Shown one piece after another: positions 1 through 8,890 of a DNA stretch of 64,000 bases. The position numbers and the translations under genes were made by a program. The stretch comes from an uncultured bacterium. Lineage in GTDB: Bacteria > CSSED10-310 > CALFER01. The stretch is taken from the NCBI GenBank assembly GCA_937951895.1, contig CALFER010000067.1, forward strand, positions 26,276-90,275, given 5' to 3'. The notes beneath the pieces were generated by a model. The model was given only the letters and a program-made list of their open reading frames with translations. It was not told the DNA's origin and did no database searches. How positions within the stretch are numbered: the stretch's first letter is position 1; each line of letters begins with the position of its first letter.

Positions 1-459
1 CCGTCTCTGTCAGCCTTGAAACCCGAGTTCGCCACGGTCATGCTTGCGGACGATATGGCCGTGCCGATCTCGAGGGTTCCCGAGGCGATCGTCGGTTTCG
101 AGGAGATCGAACGGCAGTATGACATTCTGATCCCGACGTATGGCCATGCCGGCGACGGGAATCTGCACACCAAAGTGCTGCTCGACCCTGAAAACCCCGA
201 TCACTGGAAACAGGCCGAGCGTGCTGTCGAATCGATTTATGATCTCGTACTGAAACTCGGCGGCACGGTTACCGGCGAACATGGCGTCGCGATGAGCAAG
301 GCGGAGTACTTCAAGAAAGAGCGTGCGGACTCCATCCCATTCATGCGCGCGATCAAACACGCTCTCGATCCACGAAACATCATGAATCCATACAAGATTT
401 TCGATTGGGACGATGGATTTTTATCGCATCTGCGATATCCGGTAGAGGTTTCGAAATGA
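1..459 (+). CDS. glcD: FAD-linked oxidase C-terminal part (glycolate/D-lactate oxidase GlcD-like), 5' truncated by window
   Basis: This is the C-terminal 152 residues of a GlcD-type FAD-linked 2-hydroxyacid oxidase. The reading frame is open to the first base of the window, so the FAD-binding N-terminal half lies upstream. Family motifs are visible: TYGHAGDGNLH, GTVTGEHGV and DPRNIMNP, the last being the usual ending of the FAD-oxidase C-terminal domain. Enzymes of this family oxidise glycolate or D-lactate and pass electrons to an Fe-S partner. The stop codon overlaps the ATG of the next gene (ATGA), which encodes exactly such a partner, so the two are translationally coupled. Substrate cannot be decided between glycolate, D-lactate and other 2-hydroxyacids. 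Confidence 0.88.
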   Translation, partial: PSLSALKPEFATVMLADDMAVPISRVPEAIVGFEEIERQYDILIPTYGHAGDGNLHTKVLLDPENPDHWKQAERAVESIYDLVLKLGGTVTGEHGVAMSKAEYFKKERADSIPFMRAIKHALDPRNIMNPYKIFDWDDGFLSHLRYPVEVSK

Positions 460-1538
460 ATCGCACGTTTGACGATCTCGCAAAACAGAAACTCGAAACG
501 ATCAACTGCACGATGTGCGGTTACTGCAAGGCAGTATGTCCGGTTTTTATCGATGTCGGATGGGACAGCGCTTCTCCGCGAGGCAGAATGACGCTCGCGT
601 ATGGTCTGTTGACCGGTGAGATTGAACCGGACATATCGATCGCGGACCGTTTGTTTCAATGCACGAACTGCACGGATTGCATGCGGCGATGCCCCTCCGG
701 TGCAAAATGTCCGGAAGTCGTCCGGGCTGCCAGGCGCGAGATGGTGAAGCTCGGATTCGTGCGCCCCGCCCAGCAGGCTCTCGTCGGGAACATCGAAACC
801 ACCGGCAATATCTTCGCTGACCCGGAGTTGAATCTACCCGAACAGGACGGTCCGAATCTCCTGTTCATCGGCTGCCAGCACCTGTCGCGACCGAATGCAA
901 CGAAGAAAACAATCCGTCTTCTGGATCGGATCGGTATCCAGGTGGGAATCATGACTGAAGTCTGCTGTGGATTCCCATTAGATGTAATGGGATTCACCGA
1001 AGCGCATGCCGCCCAGAAACAACGTTTTGAGGACCGGTTCAGAGCGGACGGCAGACCGGTCATCACGCTCTGCCCGAGTTGCCTCGTTCATCTCCGGGAG
1101 CATTACCAACCATCAACATCTCACATTCTCCAGGAAATAGACCGTAGGCTGGATACCATCACCATGTTGCCGCAGTCCGGGACAGTCACCTATCATGACC
1201 CATGTGATTTGTCGCGGGGTGCAAAAATCATCGATGAACCCCGCAGAATCCTGAAAAAAATGGGATATGACCTGGTCGAGATGTCGACTTCAGGAAATCA
1301 ATCGCGCTGTTGCGGCGGCGGAGGCGGCATACTGACATGGGATTCGGAAATCTCGGATCATCTCTCCAGACGCCGAATCGAGGAGGCTGTCGCGACGGGA
1401 GCGGACATGATCGTCACAGCCTGCGCGACATGTGAACAGACCCTGAAAAAGGGCACACGGATGTATGCTGAGCAATCAGGCACCCAACCCATCCCCGTAC
1501 GTCATCTCCTCGATCTGCTCTCAAAGGCGCTTGCCTGA
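456..1538 (+). CDS. glcF: Glycolate/lactate oxidase iron-sulfur subunit (GlcF-like)
   Basis: A 360-residue cytoplasmic (Fe-S)-binding protein that probably takes electrons from the upstream flavin subunit and passes them to the quinone pool. Two ferredoxin-type CxxCxxCxxxCP clusters sit at about residues 18-29 and 69-80. The C-terminal half has two cysteine-rich CCG domains, CCGFPLD and CCGGGGG, as in GlcF and the HdrD/LutA group. An in-frame start 51 nt upstream exists, but the ATG at 456 gives the usual 4-nt ATGA overlap with glcD and begins directly before the first cluster. The 3' end overlaps the end of the convergent RNase D gene by 18 nt. A lactate or other 2-hydroxyacid role is equally possible. 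Confidence 0.88.
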   Translation: MNRTFDDLAKQKLETINCTMCGYCKAVCPVFIDVGWDSASPRGRMTLAYGLLTGEIEPDISIADRLFQCTNCTDCMRRCPSGAKCPEVVRAARREMVKLGFVRPAQQALVGNIETTGNIFADPELNLPEQDGPNLLFIGCQHLSRPNATKKTIRLLDRIGIQVGIMTEVCCGFPLDVMGFTEAHAAQKQRFEDRFRADGRPVITLCPSCLVHLREHYQPSTSHILQEIDRRLDTITMLPQSGTVTYHDPCDLSRGAKIIDEPRRILKKMGYDLVEMSTSGNQSRCCGGGGGILTWDSEISDHLSRRRIEEAVATGADMIVTACATCEQTLKKGTRMYAEQSGTQPIPVRHLLDLLSKALA

Positions 1539-2732
1539 TCCCTTTTCGGATAATACGCCTCGTCGGAGCAGTTGGATCTGCCACTGCCTGAGACCTGTGC
1601 CCGAACGGATATCTTCAATAGAGTTTCCGTCGAGAGACAGATTGAGTCGGACGAGTCTTTCGATTGCCTCACGAGACGCGATCAGGGCCGGATTGATCCC
1701 CAGTTCATCCGCAATCGCGGTTCTCCGATCCTTTATCTGTTTTATCTTCTGCTGCTCGGAAGCACTCAGCCGCCTGCACCCGTTCAAGACGTCGGGTTCA
1801 CGCGGAACACGATCTGGCGCCTGTGTGATCAATGTCCACAGTGTGTGAAGTTCCTGGATCAGTCTCCGGTTGTTCGATATGGTGATTTTCAGATGGTGAA
1901 TCGATCTGGGTTTCTCAGCGGCAATTTTCAGAAGCACCTCGTTGCTCATGACGCGGAAAGGCGGCACATCACGCATCTCTGCGGTTTTTTCGCGCCACTC
2001 CCATAATGCATGGGCAATCGCGACGCTTTTTTCACCGAGGAGATGAACCCCTTGCATGCTTCTGAAGCCGAGCATCTGATTGCGACTGGGTTTATATCGC
2101 AGCATCTCAAGCTGTCGCAACTCCTCAGAAACCCAGTCTGTCCGGCCCAGTTCGAGCAACTTGGAGTCGAGAAGGTCTTTGAGTTCGAGCAGGAAATGGG
2201 TATCGCATACGGCATAGGCCAGTGCTTGAGGAGTGATCGGCCGGGCACTCCAATCATGAGTCTGATATTTCTTGCTGATGTGCACACCAAAAAAGTGCTC
2301 GACCAGCCCCGCGAGACTGAGTGAGGTCATCCCGCACAACTCTGCGGCAACCTTCGTATCATACAGATTTCGGATGTGGATACCGTAATCCCTGTCGAGT
2401 GATCGGACATCATGCTCGCATCCGTGTAAAACCTTGATGATCGAATCGGCCTCCAGGATGCGTTTGAATGATGAGCCAACATCCAGTGAGAATGGGTCGA
2501 TGACGTATTTTCGCGTCTGTGTGGCGATCTGAATCAAACTGATCCGATCGCGGTAATGATACAGCGAGGAACCTTCCAGATCGAGTGCAATGCGTGGCTC
2601 TCGATCGATCTCTTCCAGCATGATCTCACAGGCCGAATCCGAATCGATCCAAATGAAGCTGAGATCCAGTTTGGAGTAATCGCTCGATCCGGCCGGAATC
2701 CGATCAATTCCGTCTTCTGGACCGGATGTCAC
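1521..2732 (-). CDS. rnd: Ribonuclease D-like 3'-5' exoribonuclease
   Basis: A 403-residue DEDDy-family exonuclease. The catalytic acids are in LDLEGSS (D51, E53), HGCEHDVRSL (D108) and YAVCDTHFLLEL (Y173, D177), followed by an HRDC domain at about 215-290. RNase D trims 3' ends of tRNA precursors and other small RNAs. Translation starts at a GTG whose last two bases form the stop of glnS (GTGA overlap), so rnd is coupled to glnS. The pairing of a tRNA-processing nuclease with two aminoacyl-tRNA synthetases gives the operon a tRNA theme. About 100 residues follow the first HRDC domain and may be a second, diverged HRDC. Confidence 0.9.
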   Translation of the reverse strand: MTSGPEDGIDRIPAGSSDYSKLDLSFIWIDSDSACEIMLEEIDREPRIALDLEGSSLYHYRDRISLIQIATQTRKYVIDPFSLDVGSSFKRILEADSIIKVLHGCEHDVRSLDRDYGIHIRNLYDTKVAAELCGMTSLSLAGLVEHFFGVHISKKYQTHDWSARPITPQALAYAVCDTHFLLELKDLLDSKLLELGRTDWVSEELRQLEMLRYKPSRNQMLGFRSMQGVHLLGEKSVAIAHALWEWREKTAEMRDVPPFRVMSNEVLLKIAAEKPRSIHHLKITISNNRRLIQELHTLWTLITQAPDRVPREPDVLNGCRRLSASEQQKIKQIKDRRTAIADELGINPALIASREAIERLVRLNLSLDGNSIEDIRSGTGLRQWQIQLLRRGVLSEKGSGKRL

Positions 2733-4399
2733 ACGCCTGTTCTTTCAATCTTTGCCCAACTGTCTTTCAGACTGACGGTCTGATTGAATACGAGATGGGC
2801 CGGGGAATGGTCTTTCAGATCAGCACAGAAGTAACCCGTTCGGAGGAACTGGAAACGGCTTCCCGGCGTAGCAGTCTGCATGGACGGCTCGATTTTGCAG
2901 CCTGTGATGATCTTCAGAGAGTCCGCGGAGAGATAAGCCAGGAAAGGCTCCGGACCTTCAGACGGATTGGGAATGGAAAACAGCCGATCATACATCCGGA
3001 TCTCAGCATCCAGTGCGTGAGCGGCCGAGACCCAGTGGAGCGTGCCGTCCACTCGGCGGCCATCTGGAGTGCCGCCCCCTCTGCTTTCCGGATCCAATCG
3101 GCAATGTACTTCCTTGATTTCACCGCTTGAAGGGTCCTTTTCAACATGCGTGCACGTCACGTAATACGCATGTTTGAGGCGAACTTCACGGCCTGGTGAA
3201 AGACGAAAGTACTTTTTCGGTGGATCTTCCCGGAAGTCTTCCCGTTCGATGTAAATCTCGCGGGAAAACGGTATTTTTCGCGAACCTGCGGAGGGATCTT
3301 CCGGGTTGTTCTGCGCATCGAACTCCTCCACCTGGCCTTCCGGATAGTTATCGATAATCACCTTCAGAGGGTTGATAACTGCCATGACCCGTGGCGCTGT
3401 GGCATTCAGATTTTCGCGGATACAATGCTCGAGCATGCCGAAGTCGACGACACTGTTGCCTTTGGCGACACCGATCCGTTCACAGAAGGTACGGATCGCT
3501 TCCGGAGGATAACCTCTCCGGCGCAATCCGGCGATGGTCGGCATCCGCGGATCATCCCAACCGTTCACGAGTCCTTTCTGAACAAGTTCCAGGAGTTTTC
3601 GTTTACTCATGACAGTATAATTCAGATTCAGACGGGCGAATTCGATCTGCTGCGGGTGATAGACTCCGAGCTGCTCCAGGAACCAGTCATACAAAGGACG
3701 ATGGTCTTCGAACTCGAGCGTACAGATCGAATGCGTGATTTTTTCGATCGAATCAGAAACACAGTGGGCGAAATCGTACATCGGATAGATGCACCAGCAA
3801 TCGCCGGTTCGATGGTGATGTGACCTGAGAATTCGATAGATGACCGGGTCCCGCAGGTTCAGATTGCCGGATGACATATCGATCTTCGCTCGAAGGGTTT
3901 TTGATCCATCCGGGAACTCGCCGGCTTTCATCCTTAGAAAGAGATCCTTGTTCTCGGCGATGGTACGCTCTCGATATGGGCTGTTCCGCCCCTGCTCGGT
4001 CAGTGTTCCGCGGTACTCGCGCATTTCATCCGGAGTCAGTTCACACACGTATGCTTTCCCCAGATCGATCAAGCGAACGGCATACTCGGACAACTGCTCA
4101 AAGTAATCCGACGCGTAGAACAATCGATCATCCCAACTGAATCCAAGCCAGCGGACATCGTCCATGATCGAATCGACATATTCCGTTTCTTCTTTGCTGG
4201 GGTTTGTGTCATCGAACCTGAGATTGCACTGGCCGTTGTATTCCTTCGCGAGCCCGAAATTCAGGCAGATCGATTTCGCATGCCCGATGTGCAGATAGCC
4301 ATTCGGTTCTGGCGGGAAGCGCGTCTGCACACGGCCTCCGAATTTTCCAGTCTTCATGTCTTCATTGATGATCGATCGGATAAAATGCGTGCTTTCCAT
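2729..4399 (-). CDS. glnS: Glutaminyl-tRNA synthetase
   Basis: A 556-residue class I synthetase that charges tRNA-Gln with glutamine. The N-terminus has FPPEPNGYLHIGH, with HIGH at residues 37-40; the second ATP motif is VMSKRKL near residue 263. The C-terminal half is the beta-barrel anticodon-binding region, and length matches bacterial GlnRS. The frame extends upstream into gltX, but the ATG at 4399 has GGAG six bases ahead, whereas the ATG two codons earlier abuts that GGAG. Chosen this way, the start lies 46 nt after the gltX stop. GlnRS is patchily distributed in bacteria, many of which use GatCAB amidation, so its presence is a useful taxonomic hint. Confidence 0.95.
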   Translation of the reverse strand: MESTHFIRSIINEDMKTGKFGGRVQTRFPPEPNGYLHIGHAKSICLNFGLAKEYNGQCNLRFDDTNPSKEETEYVDSIMDDVRWLGFSWDDRLFYASDYFEQLSEYAVRLIDLGKAYVCELTPDEMREYRGTLTEQGRNSPYRERTIAENKDLFLRMKAGEFPDGSKTLRAKIDMSSGNLNLRDPVIYRILRSHHHRTGDCWCIYPMYDFAHCVSDSIEKITHSICTLEFEDHRPLYDWFLEQLGVYHPQQIEFARLNLNYTVMSKRKLLELVQKGLVNGWDDPRMPTIAGLRRRGYPPEAIRTFCERIGVAKGNSVVDFGMLEHCIRENLNATAPRVMAVINPLKVIIDNYPEGQVEEFDAQNNPEDPSAGSRKIPFSREIYIEREDFREDPPKKYFRLSPGREVRLKHAYYVTCTHVEKDPSSGEIKEVHCRLDPESRGGGTPDGRRVDGTLHWVSAAHALDAEIRMYDRLFSIPNPSEGPEPFLAYLSADSLKIITGCKIEPSMQTATPGSRFQFLRTGYFCADLKDHSPAHLVFNQTVSLKDSWAKIERTGV

Positions 4400-4445
4400 G
4401 TTCATCTCCAACGTGAGGTTTCGCTCGAAGGTCTCCGCGCTGCAT

Positions 4446-5960
4446 TTATACCATCGATTGCGTGTCCGGCGCATCCGCTTTCTTGTCGCGACTCAACCAC
4501 TTTTTTTCAAGTTCCGCTTCCTTCTTCTTTCCGATTCCGCCGGAGGCTCCAAGAGCCGTATGAAGACGTCGACGCACCAGATCCGGGCCAAGAAGCGTCA
4601 TGGAGTCGAACAGCGGAGGTGCTACTCGAGCGCCTGTCATCGCGCCGAAGAGAATTGAAGTAACATCCCGAATCGGCCATTCCCAGAACGATGCGACCTC
4701 CTTGACCTTCCGCTCAATTTCCATTGCATTCCATTCCGTAATCGTATCGATCTGGTAGATCAACGTCTGAATGACGGGGGGGATTTCGTCGATTGTGCGC
4801 TTTTTCGGAATGAGCAACTCCTGGCTCAAGTCGATGTCGGCCGAAAAAAGAAAGCCGATTTTCCCGAAGTAGTCTCCGATCGTTTCCATCCTCGGCTGCA
4901 TCATCCGCACGGCTTCCGACATCAGTCGATCCGTACAACGCCAGTTTTTGATTGTATTCCATAAATCTTCCGGAGTGTGATTCTCACGGATGTATCGTCC
5001 ATTGAGCCATTTAAGTTTGGTGAGGTCAAAAATCGAACCGCCCAGACTGATCCGATCCACGTCAAAATCAGAGATGAAGGCATCCAGATCAAATTTCTCT
5101 TCCTGATTCGGGCGGCTGTAACTCATCAAACCCAGATAATTGAGCAGGGCTTCGGGGAGGAATCCCGCATCACGGTAATACTCAATCGACGTCGGGTTTT
5201 TCCGTTTTGAGAGTTTCGATCCATCCGGGTTCAGCAGCAGCGGTAAATGAATGAACTCGGGCAGATCCCATCCGAACGCGCGATAAAGCTGAATATGCTT
5301 GGGTGTGGATGGCAACCACTCTTCTCCACGGATCACATGTGAGATCTCCATCAGGTGATCGTCGACCACATTTGCCAGATGATAGGTTGGGAACGAGTCG
5401 CTTTTCAGAAGAATCTGATCATCGATTCCAGCGTATTCATAACGGATTTCACCGCGAAGCCGATCGTTGATCACGCAGGTCCCTTCACGTGGAACCTTCA
5501 ATCGGATCACATAGGGCATGTGCTGATCAATGTTGGCTCGAACCTGATCGTCCGAGAGATTTCTGCAGCACCCGTCGTAACCCGCACCGCTCTTATCACG
5601 GATCTGCCGTTCTCTCAGTTCGGCAAGCCGGGACTCCGAGCAGAAACATCGGTAGGCTGTGCCCAGTTCGAGTAACTTTCCCGCGTGCTGTCTGTAGATA
5701 TCGGTTCGTTCACTCTGCCTGTAAGGAGCATGAGGTCCACCGATGTCGGGACCTTCATCCCATGCCAATCCGATCCAGCGCAACGCATTGAATATACCCA
5801 TCTCATACTGTGGTCTCGAACGTGTCTGATCGGTATCTTCAATGCGAAGAATGAAGCGACCTCCGTGAGATCTGGCGAAGGCGAGATTGAAGAGCCCCAT
5901 GTAGGCGGTGCCGACATGAGGGCTTCCCGTGGGACTCGGTGCAATCCGTACACGAACCAT
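4446..5960 (-). CDS. gltX: Glutamyl-tRNA synthetase
   Basis: A 504-residue class I synthetase that charges tRNA-Glu. The signature RIAPSPTGSPHVGTA (HIGH variant HVGT at 15-18) opens the protein, RFILRIEDTDQ follows, and the KMSKS equivalent is KLSKRKN near residue 248. Length is normal for bacterial GluRS. A clear ribosome site (GGAGG, 7 nt spacing) precedes the ATG. It is the first gene of a gltX-glnS-rnd run, so the two related synthetases are probably co-expressed. Confidence 0.95.
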   Translation of the reverse strand: MVRVRIAPSPTGSPHVGTAYMGLFNLAFARSHGGRFILRIEDTDQTRSRPQYEMGIFNALRWIGLAWDEGPDIGGPHAPYRQSERTDIYRQHAGKLLELGTAYRCFCSESRLAELRERQIRDKSGAGYDGCCRNLSDDQVRANIDQHMPYVIRLKVPREGTCVINDRLRGEIRYEYAGIDDQILLKSDSFPTYHLANVVDDHLMEISHVIRGEEWLPSTPKHIQLYRAFGWDLPEFIHLPLLLNPDGSKLSKRKNPTSIEYYRDAGFLPEALLNYLGLMSYSRPNQEEKFDLDAFISDFDVDRISLGGSIFDLTKLKWLNGRYIRENHTPEDLWNTIKNWRCTDRLMSEAVRMMQPRMETIGDYFGKIGFLFSADIDLSQELLIPKKRTIDEIPPVIQTLIYQIDTITEWNAMEIERKVKEVASFWEWPIRDVTSILFGAMTGARVAPPLFDSMTLLGPDLVRRRLHTALGASGGIGKKKEAELEKKWLSRDKKADAPDTQSMV

Positions 5961-6029
5961 CCGTTACCTCCGTAAATGAACTTGAATTATTGGATTGTCA
6001 ATCAGGAGCAGAATCCGATCGAGCGATCA

Positions 6030-6701
6030 TCACCATTGAAACGAATCGAGTTTGTCGAAGATGTAGCCGCCTTTCTCAGCCCCCCATGCCTGTTTATCGT
6101 TCTGATCGAAACCGCGATCCCAACTGATCAGCGAAGAAGCACTCAGGGTTACTTCGGAAGTGGCATATCGGGCGTCCTTGACATCGCTCGCGCACTCTTT
6201 GCCGCTCGTTCCGCCCTCGAACGTCTCATCTGCAGCGCGTTTCAAATAGATTGCACAACCATCCCGCTCAACAAGTTCTTCGGGCTTCAGTGAATCGAAA
6301 ACAGCGGGAGTATTGTAAGAGCCAACGTACTTCTTCGGATCGGGAAACACATACACCACGCTCTCGATCAGATCGTCCCGTCCCCTTTTCAGATGATAGA
6401 TCCTCTGTCGGTAGGGGGTTGCTTCATGGCCGGCGACAGCCTGTTCAACATACAACCAATATCCGTCCGTTCGATCTTTCCAGATCGGGAACATGACCAG
6501 TCGAATGTCGAAGTAATCCGGATCGGATTTGGATTGTTCCAGCGATGAAAACCGGCCCGCGAGATACTGCGCGACAATCGCGAGATCATCGGACTTCGCT
6601 GGAGTGGATACCGGGGGGGATTCGTGGAGACAGGCAACGATATTGAGTATCAAAACGCATAACAAACATCGAACGAACGCGCGCACGTGATTCATTTGCA
6701 T
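6030..6701 (-). CDS. CpcT/CpeT-family lipoprotein (chromophore-lyase fold)
   Basis: A 223-residue predicted lipoprotein: a short hydrophobic segment ends in a lipobox-like IVAC with Cys at about residue 24. The mature part carries the CpcT/CpeT pattern, including YRQRIYHL, GCAIYLKR, a F-G-T-G-x-C stretch, YATSEVTL, SWDRGFD and WGAEKGGYIF near the C-terminus. In cyanobacteria these proteins attach or chaperone bilins on phycobiliproteins. Nothing else here suggests photosynthesis, so the function is unknown; binding of a small amphipathic or tetrapyrrole-like ligand in the periplasm is only an inference. The start overlaps the end of the upstream flavoprotein gene by 10 nt (or 4 nt if the second ATG at 6695 is used), indicating one operon. 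Confidence 0.8.
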   Translation of the reverse strand: MQMNHVRAFVRCLLCVLILNIVACLHESPPVSTPAKSDDLAIVAQYLAGRFSSLEQSKSDPDYFDIRLVMFPIWKDRTDGYWLYVEQAVAGHEATPYRQRIYHLKRGRDDLIESVVYVFPDPKKYVGSYNTPAVFDSLKPEELVERDGCAIYLKRAADETFEGGTSGKECASDVKDARYATSEVTLSASSLISWDRGFDQNDKQAWGAEKGGYIFDKLDSFQW

Positions 6702-8086
6702 TTTCCTCCACTTGAGATCCGCCGGTCAGGATTCGATTCAGCATTCAAAAGCAAGGCAGCGAGCATGACGGGGTCTTTCGATGGAGCGAGAGGAGGAGCA
6801 TAGGTGAAATCGACCATCGAGAGTTGCGCGGGTGACATTCCTGCGCAAACAGCCGTTGTCACCACATCGACCCGTTTGCTCACGCCCTCTTTTCCCATCA
6901 TCTCGCATCCAATCACCCGATTCGTTTTGCAATCCGCAAACAGCGCAAGTCGAATCGACTCAGCGCCCGGATAGTACTGTGACCTCGAGAAATGATCGAC
7001 CATCACTTCACGTGTGTCAATCCCCTCATGCAGACTTTGGAGACCGGTCACGCCCGTCCTTGCGATTTCCAGATCACCGATCTTTGCACATTTCGCACCG
7101 CAACTTCCCGGAAAATCAAGGGGGTGATCCGTCATGTTTTCACCGGCACAAACACCTTGAAGATTGGAGGTTGTTCCATGAGGCAGATAGGTGTTTCGAC
7201 GCAGGACGCGATGATATGTCTCACAGCAATCTCCTGCGGCATAAATGTCTTTCCGTGATGTCTCCATCCTGCGGGACACGCGGATCGCGCCCGATGCATC
7301 CCGATCGATGCCACTGCCTTCAAGCCAGTCCGTGGCCGGTCGAATGCCTGTCGCGATGATCATGGTCGAAACGGGGATACGGTGATTTCCGGATGTTATC
7401 ACAGCTTCCAAACCCCTGTCGCTGATTTCAATTCGCTCGGCAAACGCGTTCGTTTCGATCCGAACGCCTGAACGCTGCAGGGCAGCTCCAGCCGCTTCCG
7501 AGATCCAGGGTAGCCAGTCCGGCAGCAAGCGTGATTCTCGCTCGATAATGGAAATACTCCGGCACTGAGGTGCGAGAACAGAAGCCAGCACGCATCCGAG
7601 AATGCCACCGCCGAGGATCGAGATATGGCGATTGCCGGCGGTCTCCTTCAATCGATCGAGCAGTTTTATCGCATCATCGAGGAATCGGAATGAGATCACA
7701 TCTGTGAGCGGGTGCTTCAGACTCGATGGGATCGTCGGGGTTGCTCCGGTGGCGATGAGCAGTCTTTGATACGCGGTTTCTCGAATCGCTCCGGAATGAT
7801 CACGGATCGCGATACTGCGTCTGGCCGGAAAAACAGCAACAGCTTCCGACTCGGTTTGAATCTCGATCGAGTAACTCTCGCGCAGGTCGATCCGGGAACG
7901 ACGCATGAGCTGGTCCGGATCCCGGACTGTTCGATCCAGCAGATAGGGCATGCCGCAGGTCGCGTACGAGAACGCTCGTGACTTTTCAAAAACACAGATC
8001 GGAGTCTTCGGATTGCGACGACGAATCTGCATCGCGGCACTCATCCCCGCAGCCTGACCTCCAATGATGATGATCGGTCTTTCCAT
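6692..8086 (-). CDS. FAD/NAD(P)-dependent disulfide reductase, CoA-disulfide reductase / NADH oxidase type
   Basis: A 464-residue flavoprotein with an N-terminal FAD site (IIIIGGQAAGMSAA), the single active-site cysteine of the CoADR/Nox/Npx group in SYATCGMPY (C44), a second Rossmann fold (ISILGGGILG, about 155-165) for NAD(P)H, the second FAD motif IYAAGDC, and the usual C-terminal dimerisation domain. Enzymes of this type reduce CoA disulfide or per/polysulfides, or oxidise NADH with oxygen. The neighbouring TauE/SafE permease suggests sulfur metabolism or thiol redox, but the sequence does not settle the substrate. It ends inside the start of the CpeT-like gene. Confidence 0.88.
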   Translation of the reverse strand: MERPIIIIGGQAAGMSAAMQIRRRNPKTPICVFEKSRAFSYATCGMPYLLDRTVRDPDQLMRRSRIDLRESYSIEIQTESEAVAVFPARRSIAIRDHSGAIRETAYQRLLIATGATPTIPSSLKHPLTDVISFRFLDDAIKLLDRLKETAGNRHISILGGGILGCVLASVLAPQCRSISIIERESRLLPDWLPWISEAAGAALQRSGVRIETNAFAERIEISDRGLEAVITSGNHRIPVSTMIIATGIRPATDWLEGSGIDRDASGAIRVSRRMETSRKDIYAAGDCCETYHRVLRRNTYLPHGTTSNLQGVCAGENMTDHPLDFPGSCGAKCAKIGDLEIARTGVTGLQSLHEGIDTREVMVDHFSRSQYYPGAESIRLALFADCKTNRVIGCEMMGKEGVSKRVDVVTTAVCAGMSPAQLSMVDFTYAPPLAPSKDPVMLAALLLNAESNPDRRISSGGKCK

Positions 8087-8098
8087 GCTGAAGCCTGC

Positions 8099-8833
8099 TC
8101 AGGAGTAACACCCGGAAATGATCGCTGAAATGCCACCGATCCAGATGAGAATCAATGTTAATCGGTTGAATCGGATGGCGTCAATCCTCCGGCTGATGAA
8201 GATTCCCAACATGACAGCGACGATCAAAACGAGCGATTGCGACAAGCAGAACGACAGCACGGATTTTGTAAGCAGACCTGCTTGCACATAGAAGGGGATC
8301 GTTACGAGATTCAGAATCATAAAATACAAAGAGAGTGTTTTCCGGAACGTATTCATGGCCATTTTTTCATTCTGCCAGAAGAGGATAACGGGAGGACCGC
8401 TCATGGTGATGCTTGAGTTCAGAGTTCCGCTCACGAAACCGGCCACGGCTGCTGCCAGAGATTTGTGTGTGGTTCGGAATCGCAATCCGAGAATCATCAT
8501 TGTGCTGAGTCCGCAGACCAATACACCGATCAGAATTCTGAGAGTTGAGGGATTGATGTATCGAAGCATGGCCGTTCCGACCGGCAGTCCGACGAACCCC
8601 GATACAAGAATCGGTATGATCGATTGGATATCCAGACGATCCCGTGATTCGAGCAGAATGAGTCCATTGATCTGCAGTGAGAGCAGGAGCATCGATGGGA
8701 TGATGATTTGAGGAGAGATGGCTGACACGAGGAGGGGTACGGCAATCAGAGAGAAACCGAAACCGGTAATCCCCTGGATGCTTCCACTGAGAAAGACAAC
8801 AAGGGAGACATAGGAAAACAGAGAATCAAGCAT
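8099..8833 (-). CDS. TauE/SafE-family membrane permease
   Basis: A 244-residue integral membrane protein with about seven or eight hydrophobic segments. It shows the family features: SGSIQGITGFGFSLIAVPLL in the first helices, GLPVGT after the third, and a second-half repeat around GFVSGTLNSSITMSGPPVILFW. Members export or import sulfite, sulfoacetate, taurine-derived anions or other small organic anions. It lies 12 nt upstream of the CoADR-like gene, so the two are probably an operon handling sulfur compounds (inference). No strong ribosome site precedes the ATG. Confidence 0.85.
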   Translation of the reverse strand: MLDSLFSYVSLVVFLSGSIQGITGFGFSLIAVPLLVSAISPQIIIPSMLLLSLQINGLILLESRDRLDIQSIIPILVSGFVGLPVGTAMLRYINPSTLRILIGVLVCGLSTMMILGLRFRTTHKSLAAAVAGFVSGTLNSSITMSGPPVILFWQNEKMAMNTFRKTLSLYFMILNLVTIPFYVQAGLLTKSVLSFCLSQSLVLIVAVMLGIFISRRIDAIRFNRLTLILIWIGGISAIISGCYS

Positions 8834-8890
8834 AAATGAAGCGCTCAGTCGAGAAAACCCGATTCATCGGGTCATGCGATCGGGAGTGGG

